NCBI GenBank assembly: GCA_019417865.1
Contig: DYCW01000234.1
Span: 1-26,353, forward strand
Length of the DNA: 26,353 nucleotides
Source: Ruminococcus sp.
GTDB taxonomy: Bacteria; Bacillota; Clostridia; Oscillospirales; Ruminococcaceae
Reading direction: 5' to 3'
Below the pieces are notes generated by a model. The model was not told where the DNA came from. It did not search any database and saw only the letters and a list, made by a program, of their open reading frames with translations. This document shows positions 16,208-24,600 of the stretch, piece after piece (the stretch's first letter is position 1; every line of letters begins with the position of its first letter). A program made the translations under genes and the position numbers.

Positions 16208-16420
16208 ATGAAAACCAACCGATTCATCAAAATCTATAAACAGGGCGGCACTGCATTGGGTAACAATTATCTGGAAATCTGGATGGATCAGGAAACCGGT
16301 GTGCAATATTTGTATCGTATGAGCGGTTACAGCGGCGGTCTGACACCGCTGCTTGACCGTGATGGGAAACCACTGATCGCATCCGCAGAGGAGAGAACAC
16401 AAGCATGGGAAAAGTCGTAA
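16208..16420 (+). CDS. Small DUF6440-like protein
   Basis: A 70-residue protein of unknown function. It resembles small Firmicute proteins annotated DUF6440, with the typical pattern of an N-terminal RFIKIY, a central LEIWMDQETGVQYLY and the glycine-rich YSGGLTPLLDRDGKP. There is no signal peptide, transmembrane segment or metal motif. ATG 16208 follows AAGGAG by about 11 bases; the longer frame starts inside fhs. It overlaps tsaE by 16 bases, so the two are probably translated together. The family label is from memory of the pattern and is moderately sure; no function should be assigned. Confidence 0.75.
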   Translation: MKTNRFIKIYKQGGTALGNNYLEIWMDQETGVQYLYRMSGYSGGLTPLLDRDGKPLIASAEERTQAWEKS

Positions 16421-16893
16421 TCACTACACATTCTGCTGCGGAAACCATGCAATTGGCAGAGCAAATGGGAACGCTGCTGCAAGCCGGTGATTGTATCGCC
16501 TATTTCGGCGGTCTGGGTGCCGGAAAGACCACATTTACCCGTGGTCTGGCAAAGGGAATGGGGCTGCCGGATGAGGTTGCCTCTCCTACGTTTGCGATCG
16601 TCAACGAATATCACGGAACCGGAACGCTTTCCCTCTATCACTTCGATATGTACCGCATTCAGGGGGCAGAATCGCTGGAAACCACTGGCTTTTATGATTA
16701 TCCGTTGGAGGAAAATGTATTTGCAGTCGAATGGGCAGAAAATATTGTTGACTGTCTGCCGGACAATGTGATTCGTGTCACCTTGCAGCCGCTCTCGGAA
16801 ACGGCTCGGCAGATTACCATAGAAGGAGGAGACCGTCTTGCGGTACTTGGGAATGGACACTTCGGGCAGTGTGGCAGCTGTCGCACTGTATGA
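16405..16893 (+). CDS. tsaE: tRNA t6A biosynthesis ATPase TsaE
   Basis: A 162-residue P-loop ATPase that works with TsaB and TsaD to place threonylcarbamoyl on A37 of ANN-decoding tRNAs. The Walker A GGLGAGKTTF is at 35-44, switch-like SPTF at 60-63, HFDMYR at 79-84 and the conserved EWAE at 109-112. It overlaps the DUF6440 gene by 16 bases at its start and tsaB by 56 bases at its end. The family domain ends near ARQITIEG, so about 20 C-terminal residues are encoded only in the tsaB overlap and look like a non-conserved extension. Confidence 0.95.
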   Translation: MGKVVITTHSAAETMQLAEQMGTLLQAGDCIAYFGGLGAGKTTFTRGLAKGMGLPDEVASPTFAIVNEYHGTGTLSLYHFDMYRIQGAESLETTGFYDYPLEENVFAVEWAENIVDCLPDNVIRVTLQPLSETARQITIEGGDRLAVLGNGHFGQCGSCRTV

Positions 16894-17515
16894 CACAGAA
16901 CAGGATGTTTTTTTATCACAGCAATGTCTGTATACAAAAAAGACACACTCACAGGTAATTCTGCCATTGGTGGAACGCACCTTACAGGACGGTGGTCTGA
17001 CACCGGCAGATTTAGATGGCATTGCCGTTGCCGTTGGCCCGGGTTCTTATACGGGTCTGCGAATCGGTGTGGCTGCGGTCAAGGCAATGGCATTTGCCTT
17101 ACATTTGCCTTGCTTCGGGATTTCTACACTAGAATCTCTCGCCTATCAGGCAGCAACCGCAGACGGACTTTGCAGTGCCGTGATGAAGGCAAGACAAAAC
17201 TTGGTGTACGCTGGTCTATATGAGAATCAAAACGGAAAACTACAATCTGTTGTGAAAGACGGACTATATGATATGACCGAATGGAAGACAATTTTGCTGC
17301 AACAAACCGCACCGGTTCTGATGACCGGCGATGCTGCTGCACAGTTTATTGGTGAAACAATTATGCTGGCTCCGGCAGCTGTGCGGCTGCAAAACGGAAC
17401 TGGTTTGTGTCTGGCTGCAAAACACCATACACCGCAGAGACCGGAACAACTGGAGGCAAACTATTTACAGCTGGTCAAGGCAGAAAAGGATCGGCAACAG
17501 CAGGTTGCTATATGA
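16838..17515 (+). CDS. tsaB: tRNA t6A biosynthesis protein TsaB
   Basis: A 225-residue ASKHA-fold protein, the inactive paralogue that scaffolds TsaD in the t6A complex. The N-terminal MRYLGMDTSGSVAAVALYD is the family start, and VGPGSYTGLRIG (66-77) is the TsaB hallmark. It starts at a TTG codon: AAGGAGG is 8 bases upstream and no ATG gives the complete first strand. The start lies 56 bases inside tsaE. The stop overlaps the next gene by 4 bases (ATGA). tsaD and rimI, often adjacent, are not in this window. Confidence 0.94.
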   Translation: MRYLGMDTSGSVAAVALYDTEQDVFLSQQCLYTKKTHSQVILPLVERTLQDGGLTPADLDGIAVAVGPGSYTGLRIGVAAVKAMAFALHLPCFGISTLESLAYQAATADGLCSAVMKARQNLVYAGLYENQNGKLQSVVKDGLYDMTEWKTILLQQTAPVLMTGDAAAQFIGETIMLAPAAVRLQNGTGLCLAAKHHTPQRPEQLEANYLQLVKAEKDRQQQVAI

Positions 17516-17928
17516 AAAAGAATGTTTCCTCAAGAATCCCCTATCTTCTCCTTTTTCTGGTGCTTATCACAACAGAAGTGCTGATTGCATGCTTTATAAA
17601 GGATACTTTTATTCGTCCGTATCTGGGAGATGGAATAGTAGTTTGGGTAGTGTATAGCTTTGCACAGATCTTTCTTGTAAAACGATGTAGTCCCTATGTT
17701 GTATGTACAGGCGTTTTCTTGTTTGCTGTACTGGTTGAGATCATGCAGGGAATCCATATTGTGGAGTTGCTCGGACTAGAAAACAACCCATTTTTCCGTA
17801 CCCTCATAGGAACACAATTTGATTGGAACGATATCGTGTGTTATACGGTTGGAAGTCTGCTCCTTGCAGGATGTATTTTTATCCACAGGAAAAAGAAAAA
17901 GTCTGTAAAGACAAAAGATCGTTGCTAA
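17512..17928 (+). CDS. DUF2809 family small membrane protein
   Basis: A 138-residue membrane protein with four hydrophobic helices: about 8-28, 37-54, 61-78 and 107-124. The family pattern is recognisable: EVLIACFIKDTFIRPYLGD after helix 1, FAVLVEIMQGIHIVELLGL around helix 3, and TQFDWNDIVCYTVGSLL before helix 4. It ends in a basic tail (RKKKK). The function is unknown; the VanZ-like layout is shared with other envelope proteins but is not proof of role. ATG 17512 overlaps the tsaB stop by 4 bases, so it is probably co-translated. The longer frame is only tsaB read out of frame. Confidence 0.85.
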   Translation: MKKNVSSRIPYLLLFLVLITTEVLIACFIKDTFIRPYLGDGIVVWVVYSFAQIFLVKRCSPYVVCTGVFLFAVLVEIMQGIHIVELLGLENNPFFRTLIGTQFDWNDIVCYTVGSLLLAGCIFIHRKKKKSVKTKDRC

Positions 17929-18016
17929 AATCAACCCGTGTGTTTTTTATTTAAAATACATTAGTATGCAGCATATAGAAAATCATGCAGAAATCATAAA
18001 ATTTCATTGAAATCCA

Positions 18017-18045
18017 TTGCATTTTTCGTAAATTTGTGCTATACT
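18017..18045 (+). promoter_or_regulatory. Promoter of the rpiB-upp unit
   Basis: TTGCAT (18017-18022), a 17-base spacer and TGC-TATACT (-10 at 18040-18045). The leader contains a loose A/T hairpin (GCAAAAAT / ATTTTTGC, 18059-18083). No terminator was seen between the DUF2809 gene and this promoter. Confidence 0.7.
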
Positions 18046-18108
18046 AAGAATATTCACTGCAAAAATGTCCATATATTTTTGCTGTAGGAAAAAGAGGTGT
18101 GTACGATT

Positions 18109-18549
18109 ATGAAAATTTGGATCGGCTGTGACCATGCCGGATATGCACTGAAGATGGAAGTGCTTTCCATGCTCTTGGAACAAAATTATACTGTGGAAGA
18201 TTTGGGTTGTGACGGCAGCCGTGCAGATTATCCGGAAATCGCTGCTGCGGTCGGAAAAGCGGTTGCAGCAAATCCGGAAGATAAAGGCATTTTGATTTGC
18301 GGCACAGGCATCGGCATGTCCATCGCTGCCAACAAGGTGCGTGGTGTGCGTGCTGCATTATGTGCAGATCATTTTTCTACCAAATACACAAGATTACATA
18401 ATGATGCCAACATCCTCTGTATGGGGGCAAGAACACTCGGAACCGGTGTGGCATTGGAATTGGTGGACTTGTTTTTACATACGCCGTTTGAGGGCGGTCG
18501 TCATGAAAAACGAGTGGCAATGATACAAGATATGGAAAATCATTTTTAA
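18109..18549 (+). CDS. rpiB: Ribose-5-phosphate isomerase B
   Basis: A 146-residue RpiB/LacAB-type isomerase that interconverts ribulose-5-P and ribose-5-P in the pentose phosphate pathway, supplying PRPP. The N-terminal GCDHAGYALK has the phosphate-handling D8-H9. The catalytic base is Cys64 in ILICGTGIGMSIAANK. The ring-opening motif is YTRLHNDANILCMG (H97, N98, D99), followed by GAR and a late FEGGRHEKR that binds the second phosphate side. ATG 18109 is chosen because the family starts directly at MKI-IGCDHAG; the frame also has a GTG 12 bases upstream. It precedes upp by 18 bases, a sensible pairing because ribose-5-P gives the PRPP that Upp consumes. Confidence 0.94.
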   Translation: MKIWIGCDHAGYALKMEVLSMLLEQNYTVEDLGCDGSRADYPEIAAAVGKAVAANPEDKGILICGTGIGMSIAANKVRGVRAALCADHFSTKYTRLHNDANILCMGARTLGTGVALELVDLFLHTPFEGGRHEKRVAMIQDMENHF

Positions 18550-18567
18550 TCACAGGAGGGAATCACT

Positions 18568-19194
18568 ATGGCATTACACGTTGTAACACATCCACTTGTA
18601 CAGCATAAACTCTCTTTGATGCGAAACAAGGGCACTGGCGTAAAAGAATTTCGGGAACTGACAGAAGAAACCGCAATGCTGATCTGCTACGAAGCGATGC
18701 GGGATCTGCCGCTGAAAACAGTTAAACTGGAAACCCCGCAAGGTTGGGCAGAGACAAAAGTCATCTCCGGCAAAAAGCTGGCATTTGTTCCAATCCTGCG
18801 TGCTGGTCTGGGGCTGATTGAAGGTGTTACCTCCTTGATTCCAGCTGCAAAAATCGGTCATATTGGTATTTTCTGCGAACCTGGCACACACGATGCCGTC
18901 AAGTACTATTCTAAAATGCCGGATGACATTTCAGAACGAGAGGTTGTTGTCATTGACGCCATGCTGGCAACCGGTATTTCTGCTATCACTGCGATTCAGG
19001 ATCTAAAGGATATGGGGGTCAAGAATATCAAATTCCTCTGTATTCTTTGCAGCCCACAGGGGAAGGAAGCACTGGAAACCGCACATCCGGATGTTGACAT
19101 TTATTGTGCTGGCATGGATGAGGGAATTAACGAAGAGGGCTACATTGTACCAGGTCTTGGCGATGCTGGTGACAGAATGTTCGGCACAAAGTAA
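18568..19194 (+). CDS. upp: Uracil phosphoribosyltransferase, with an unusual PRPP loop
   Basis: A 208-residue enzyme that makes UMP from uracil and PRPP (pyrimidine salvage). Length, the N-terminal THPLVQHKLSLMRNK, the central VPILRAGLGLIEG and the uracil-binding C-terminus VPGLGDAGDRMFGT are canonical. Two positions deviate. The PRPP motif, normally DPMLATGGSA, reads DAMLATGISA (130-139). The segment usually YRDEET reads FCEPGT (102-107), losing a conserved Arg. It starts at ATG with AGGAGG 8 bases upstream and is cotranscribed with rpiB. The family is certain; whether PRPP handling is altered is open. Confidence 0.94.
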   Translation: MALHVVTHPLVQHKLSLMRNKGTGVKEFRELTEETAMLICYEAMRDLPLKTVKLETPQGWAETKVISGKKLAFVPILRAGLGLIEGVTSLIPAAKIGHIGIFCEPGTHDAVKYYSKMPDDISEREVVVIDAMLATGISAITAIQDLKDMGVKNIKFLCILCSPQGKEALETAHPDVDIYCAGMDEGINEEGYIVPGLGDAGDRMFGTK

Positions 19195-19212
19195 TTCTAG
19201 ACATAAAGCACA

Positions 19213-19250
19213 AAATTGCTCTGCTGTAGAAATGCGGCAGAGCAGTTTTT
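19213..19250 (+). terminator. Terminator after upp
   Basis: Stem TTGCTCTGCTG / CGGCAGAGCAG followed by TTTTT, 20 bases after the upp stop. Confidence 0.85.
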
Positions 19251-19320
19251 CAATCAGGAGTTTTCCTGCCATACAACCATCCATGAAAAAACACTACAAT
19301 TTCGGAAAGGGGCAGTGCAG

Positions 19321-20061
19321 ATGGATTTTTTAACGGCACAAGAACAAATGCCAGCAGGAAACGGATTTGCGTTGTTTCATGGAACGCATCTTGCCGTTCT
19401 ACTGCTCATCTGCTGCATCCTTGTACTATGCATCCACTTCTACCGACACAGTAAGCAAAAACGTCTCTGGCAATGGAGCATTGTCACAGCCTTACTCCTG
19501 CTGGAAGTGCTGAAGCAAGGCATACTGTTTGCAACCGGACAATTTGGTTTACAGTATTTACCGCTGGATCTCTGCGGACTTTCTATCTTTTTTTGCTTAT
19601 TCTATGTCTGGAAACCCTGTGTCTATCTTGGTGAACTGCTCTATAGCCTTTCTCTGCCAGGCACGCTGCTGGCACTGTTGTTTCCCAATTGGAACCGTTT
19701 GCCGCTCTGGAATTTCTTTTGTATTCACAGCTTTGTACTCCACACACTGTTGTTATTCCTACCTGTGCTGCTGCTTGCAGATGGTACACTACAGCCAAAC
19801 TGGCACAGACTACCGCTCAGCTTTACCACACTTGCCGGTTGCAGTATTATTGTAGCATGGTGTAATCGACAATGGGGAACCAATTTTTTCTTTCTGTCAA
19901 AACCCTCGAAGGGATCCCCCTTGATATGGTTTGCAAATTGGTTTGGGGAGTCGCTCTATTGGATTGGTTTTCCAGTTTTGATTGCTGCCATCTGGGGGCT
20001 GCTCTATGGTCTGCCAATTTTGTTTCATTGGCTCCTAAAAAAAATACAATATTACAAATAA
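19321..20061 (+). CDS. YwaF-like integral membrane protein (TIGR02206 type)
   Basis: A 246-residue membrane protein with about six or seven hydrophobic segments. It has the landmarks of the YwaF family: LPLDLCGLSIFF around 92-103, WNFFCIHSFVLH in the middle and GTNFFFLSKPSKGSPL near 187-202. The function is unknown. ATG 19321 is preferred, with AAAGGGG upstream; the longer frame runs through the upp terminator. No clear promoter of its own was seen, so expression may come from read-through. It shares a bidirectional terminator with the convergent metK. Confidence 0.86.
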   Translation: MDFLTAQEQMPAGNGFALFHGTHLAVLLLICCILVLCIHFYRHSKQKRLWQWSIVTALLLLEVLKQGILFATGQFGLQYLPLDLCGLSIFFCLFYVWKPCVYLGELLYSLSLPGTLLALLFPNWNRLPLWNFFCIHSFVLHTLLLFLPVLLLADGTLQPNWHRLPLSFTTLAGCSIIVAWCNRQWGTNFFFLSKPSKGSPLIWFANWFGESLYWIGFPVLIAAIWGLLYGLPILFHWLLKKIQYYK

Positions 20062-20098
20062 AACGGGAGAATGCCATATCCATTCTCCCGTTTTTTTT
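20060..20098. terminator. Bidirectional terminator between the YwaF-like gene and metK
   Basis: A 14-bp stem (AAAACGGGAGAATG / CATTCTCCCGTTTT) flanked by T-runs on both strands. It serves both convergent genes. Confidence 0.88.
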
Positions 20099-20113
20099 CA
20101 AATGATTCCCTTT

Positions 20114-21286
20114 TTATTGCAGTGCATTCCGCAATGCATCCACCTTATCGCACTTTTCCCATGCAACGCCAAGATCTTCTCTTCCCATATGTCCATATGC
20201 TGCCAATTTTCGATACTGCGGTTTCCGCAGCTGCAACATTTCAATGATCCCATCTGGTGTAAGGTCAAATACCTTTTCCACAGCTGCAGCCAGCTTTTCC
20301 TCTGAAACCTGACCGGTTCCATACGTATCGATCAGAATGGAAACTGGATTGGCAACACCAATGGCATAGGCAAGCTGTACCTCACAGCGATCTGCCAAAT
20401 CCGCAGCGACAATATTCTTTGCAATATATCGTGCTGCATAAGCAGCAGAGCGGTCTACCTTTGTCGGATCTTTCCCACTAAACGCACCGCCGCCATGCCG
20501 TGCTGCACCGCCATAGGTGTCCACAATAATCTTTCTGCCAGTCAAACCGCTGTCACCCTGCGGGCCACCAACAACAAACCGTCCCGTCGGATTGATATAA
20601 TACTTTGTATTTTCGTCCAGCATTTCTGCCGGCAAAACTGGCTGAATGACATAATGCAGTAAATCAGAACGAATTTGCTCTAACTGTACATCCGGTGCAT
20701 GCTGTGTAGAAAGAACAACGGCATCAATCCGCTTCGGCTTACCGTCCACATATTCTACCGTCACCTGTGCCTTTCCATCCGGACGCAAATATTGCAGCAC
20801 TTTCTCTTTCCGCACATCAGTCAGCTTCATGCAAAGCTTATGTGCCAATGAAATTGCCAGCGGCATCCGCTCTTTTGTCTCGTTGCAGGCATAACCAAAC
20901 ATCATACCCTGATCGCCGGCACCGGTCTCCTGATGTACACCGCCACGGCTTTCATAGGCATCATTGACGCCCATTGCAATGTCCGGTGACTGCTTGTCCA
21001 ATGCCTGCAAAACAGAACAAGTATGCCCATCAAACCCAAATTTCGCACGATCATAGCCAATGTCTACAATGACATCTCTTGCAATCTGGGGAATATCCAC
21101 CTTTGCTGTCGTAGAAATCTCTCCCATACAGAGTACCATGCCAGTGGTCACAACCGTTTCGCAGGCAACTCTTGCGGCTGCATCCTGTGTCAGAATCGCA
21201 TCCAGAATTGCATCAGAAATCTGGTCGCAAATTTTATCTGGATGTCCTTCTGTTACAGACTCCGAAGTAAACAAAAAGTGACTCAT
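20114..21286 (-). CDS. metK: S-adenosylmethionine synthetase
   Basis: A 390-residue enzyme that makes SAM from methionine and ATP. Signatures: SESVTEGHPDK (8-18, His15), GAGDQG (122-127, methionine/adenine site), the phosphate-binding loop GGGAFSGKD (265-273) and VDRSAAYAARYIAKN. The length is canonical. ATG 21286 gives the standard family start (xxxFLFTSESV) and follows AAAGGA; an upstream ATG at 21298 directly abuts the purine run and would lack spacing. Its transcript carries a SAM-I riboswitch with a terminator, so SAM should repress its own synthesis. Confidence 0.97.
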   Translation of the reverse strand: MSHFLFTSESVTEGHPDKICDQISDAILDAILTQDAAARVACETVVTTGMVLCMGEISTTAKVDIPQIARDVIVDIGYDRAKFGFDGHTCSVLQALDKQSPDIAMGVNDAYESRGGVHQETGAGDQGMMFGYACNETKERMPLAISLAHKLCMKLTDVRKEKVLQYLRPDGKAQVTVEYVDGKPKRIDAVVLSTQHAPDVQLEQIRSDLLHYVIQPVLPAEMLDENTKYYINPTGRFVVGGPQGDSGLTGRKIIVDTYGGAARHGGGAFSGKDPTKVDRSAAYAARYIAKNIVAADLADRCEVQLAYAIGVANPVSILIDTYGTGQVSEEKLAAAVEKVFDLTPDGIIEMLQLRKPQYRKLAAYGHMGREDLGVAWEKCDKVDALRNALQ

Positions 21287-21319
21287 TGTATTGTTCATCC
21301 TTTCAAGCATAAAAATAAA

Positions 21320-21345
21320 AACGCACCTCATACCGAAGTGCGTTG
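21320..21345 (-). terminator. Riboswitch-controlled terminator of metK
   Basis: Minus-strand stem ACGCACTTC / GAGGTGCGT (one G-U) followed by a T-run, directly before the metK ribosome binding site. It is the expression platform of the SAM-I aptamer: SAM-bound aptamer should favour this hairpin. Confidence 0.85.
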
Positions 21346-21365
21346 ATTTCGTTTGTTTGTCGAAA

Positions 21366-21472
21366 TCCTCATCTCTCGGTACAAAACCGCAGGAATTGGC
21401 ACCTTCTTTGCACTACTGCAATTAGGTTGCCGGGCTTCATCGGACCTGTTCCTCCGCCACTCTTGATAAGGT
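21366..21472 (-). ncRNA. SAM-I (S-box) riboswitch aptamer
   Basis: On the minus strand the P1 strands are CCTTATC (21465-21471) and GATGAGG (21367-21373). Between them lie the S-box core motifs CTTATCAAGAG, GGCGGAGG, CCGATGAAGCCCGGCAACC and GGTGCCAATTCCTGC. These are the class I SAM aptamer consensus, including the kink-turn and the pseudoknot segment. It lies between a perfect promoter and a terminator hairpin, upstream of metK. An extra 7-bp hairpin (21345-21367) just 3' of P1 may be part of the switching platform. Confidence 0.96.
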
Positions 21473-21480
21473 TTGATATA

Positions 21481-21509
21481 ATTATAACACACTTCGTGCT
21501 GTTTGTCAA
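21481..21509 (-). promoter_or_regulatory. Promoter of the SAM riboswitch-metK transcript
   Basis: Minus-strand TTGACA (21504-21509), a 17-base spacer and TATAAT (21481-21486), both hexamers perfect. Confidence 0.9.
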
Positions 21510-21556
21510 GCATTATTCTCAAATTTACAAAATATCAGAATATTCGGCAAAAAGAA

Positions 21557-21590
21557 AGGGGATACACCGTTTCCAGTGTATCCCCTCTTT
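21557..21590 (-). terminator. Terminator of the GH9 gene
   Basis: Stem AAAGGGGATACAC / GTGTATCCCC with T-rich flanks, about 40 bases after the GH9 stop. The stem is symmetrical and may also stop transcription from the other side. Confidence 0.82.
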
Positions 21591-21624
21591 TCTGTTCAAT
21601 TGTCAGAAAATCCGCATAAACTGC

Positions 21625-24600
21625 TTATTTCTCTACAACCGGCAGCTTTGAAATCAACAAAATTACATAGTCAACCAACGCTGAACCATCTTCTTCACTT
21701 ACAGTTAGTGTACCGTCAGACTGATCGCAGTTTGCATTCCGATATGCCTGACCTTCCAGTGTGATCTGCCCAGCCAAGTGCTTATTCAGACAAATAGCAT
21801 CCAGCAAGTCAACCTTACCATCCAGGTTCGTATCACCAATCAGATCATCTGCATTTCCAGTAGTACCTGTACCACTTGTAGTAGTGGTTGTACCAGTACC
21901 GCTTGTAGTAGTACCCGTGCCACTTGTAACAGTAGTAGTTGCAGTTGTGGTAGTTGTTGTCTTATCGTCTGTAGTAGTAGTATCCTGATTTACGTTCGGT
22001 GCTTCGTCTTCCAAGAAGGATGCAACCCATACCAATGGAGAGTTCCAGTTGATGGTGCACTCGTTTACAGACCAAGCTTCTACGTTATCCAGATAGCAAG
22101 CCATCGGAGCCAGTGCACCAGCCTTATAACCTGCACCCTGAATCATCGGGTCTTGCATCTCAGAGTTCGGACCACCAGACAGAACGCCGTCCGGAGCAAA
22201 CGGGAAGTCGTTCTCGTTCAGCTGACCAGACCACCATCTGTGGTGCGGATACTGCAATGCATGTTCACCGTAACCTGTTACATAAGACTGTTCAATTACG
22301 TTTCTACCAAGGATATAGTCCATAGCAGTGGATACACCGTTGATATACTTTGCTTCCTTGTCAATATCGTAAGCAAGTGCCATGGTGATTGCATTGTTCA
22401 TAACCATGGAGTTAGAACCCCATTCATAACCATTTGTCAAGGTCTTAGAAATAACACCATTATCGCCATTGCCAGCTTCATAATCTGCAACAGTCCAAAC
22501 CTCTACATCATAGTCATGACCAACATACGGAATACCGAAGTCAGACTGATCTTCCAGTTCGATGAAGTAGTCAGCAGCCTGCTTTACATTCTTTTCAATG
22601 GTATCTACTTCCTCAGCGGTCAACAGACCCTTGTCCAACATGTCATCTGCGTTGACGCACAGAGAGAAAGTACCCAAGCTTGCCAATGTACCCCATGTGA
22701 AGGAGGAACGAGTACCATTGTTTTCACCGCCGTACAAAGCGGTATCAACGCCCAGTGCACCGCAACCGTCTTCATAACTCAACAGGTCGGTCTTATAGGA
22801 AGCCTCGCCTGTAGAAATGTACAGTTCGCAAGCTGCCCAGTAGAATTCATCCAGTACATTGGTATCGCCGTAAGGGCCACCACCCTTATTCTGCTTGATC
22901 GGTGCATACAGAGATTGGAGATCTGCAAACTGGTCACTACCCCAGTCATTGGAGAATGGCTTGTAAGAATCCTTTGCAGCCTGGTAAGCTTTTTTTGCAT
23001 TTTCCAGATAAGTGGCAGCATCCTTATCATAATCCTTTGCCAATCTTGCATACTGTGCCATTGCAGCGGCATAGTTCAAAGTTGCAGCATAGGTAACTGG
23101 CTTTACAATACGTTCCAGCGGATCATCTGCCGGAGCGACACAAAGTGCTGTCCACTTATAGTCATGGATCTTGTGGTAAACCATGCCATCTGCTCTCTGC
23201 ATCTTATTGAAGAAATCTGCTTCTACCTTAACTTCATCCAGAATATCCGGCGTGCCATTTCCATTCTCCGGAATCACTACCGTACCAGAGCCATCTGCCC
23301 ACTTGGAAGCATCGCCGTCCATCAGGTCGCTCTCATACAGGTTCAACAGTGTCCACATGGTAACACCGCCGTTTACAACGTACTTACCGTGGTCACCAGC
23401 GTCATACCAACCGCCGGTTACATCAATGGTTTCGCCCTTTTCAATGTCATTAGCAGTCGGAATAATGTAAACCCACTTGCTCTGAACAGTTGCCATATCC
23501 TTCATATGACCGCCAGCACGAGCCAGATCGGAAGTGCTCTTGTTTGCACCGGTAGAAGTGATATAGTTTGCCAGAATGTCTTCACCAGAACGGTTCTGAT
23601 AGAAGTAGTTCATTGCATTGGTGGTCATACCATCATAAATATTGTTGCCAATATCGAACGGCAGAGAAGTCTTGCCATCGCAGGTGATGGTGTAACCTGT
23701 CCCTTCGGTCTGGAAATCAGAGAAGTCGATGATCTGGTTGTAAGTACCAGAACCATCACAGAGCTGATCGCCTCTGGAAGCATCAGTAGTACCTGTGTAT
23801 ACGGTATTATTACTGGAATCCTTAATTTCAAATGTCTTTGCTGTGGTATCCGGACCATCCATAACCAAGGTTGCCTTCTTGGTCAGCAGCGGGTAATAAC
23901 CAACCTGGTTTACTTCCACATCAGTCGGATCGTATACTTCATCTGCCTGATAGTTGGACTTGTCATCCCCCATATCTACCAGAGCCAGGTTATCGAACTT
24001 CAGCAAAGTACCTGCTTCGCAGCAGATGAAATCATTGTAATCACTGACACCACCAAGGTGGAATGTCATTTCACCGGTACCCTTGCTTGTGATTGTCTGC
24101 TTGCTCGGATCTACATAAAATTCCCATGCATATGTGGTCCACTGATTTGCCTTAACGGTCGGCTGATTCTTCCACGAGTCCCACCCATCGTCATAATTCA
24201 CTGATTCGCCCGTCTTAGAAGCACTTTTCAGTTTTTCAACCAATTGCTCATCGTCCAGACCCTCTACGTCAGAATAACTCAGATTCAGTTTATCACCATT
24301 CTGGTGGAAATTTTCTTTATCATCATCGGTCATATCACCAAGTTTTGCATAGATTCTCGCATCCTTGTTGGACCAGATGGAATAGGTATAACGATACGTT
24401 TTACCCTGTTCAATGGTCAAACCTCTGTGACGGAACTGGCAGTCCCAACGGCCTTCACCATTATTGGTAGTACCACCCGGGTTGGTAATCAAGATGTTGT
24501 AGCAGCCATCTGCTATCTCAAACTTCATCGTACCGGTTGCACTCTCGCAGATATGCCACGGCAGACCAGCACCATCATTAAAAGTACCAGAACCGAATTC

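Noticed and set aside
21778..24204. 808-codon open frame on the plus strand opposite the GH9 gene
   Set aside because: It is a mirror of GH9 codon usage: Cys/Ile/Val-rich, no ribosome binding site, no recognisable domain, and fully antisense to a clear enzyme.
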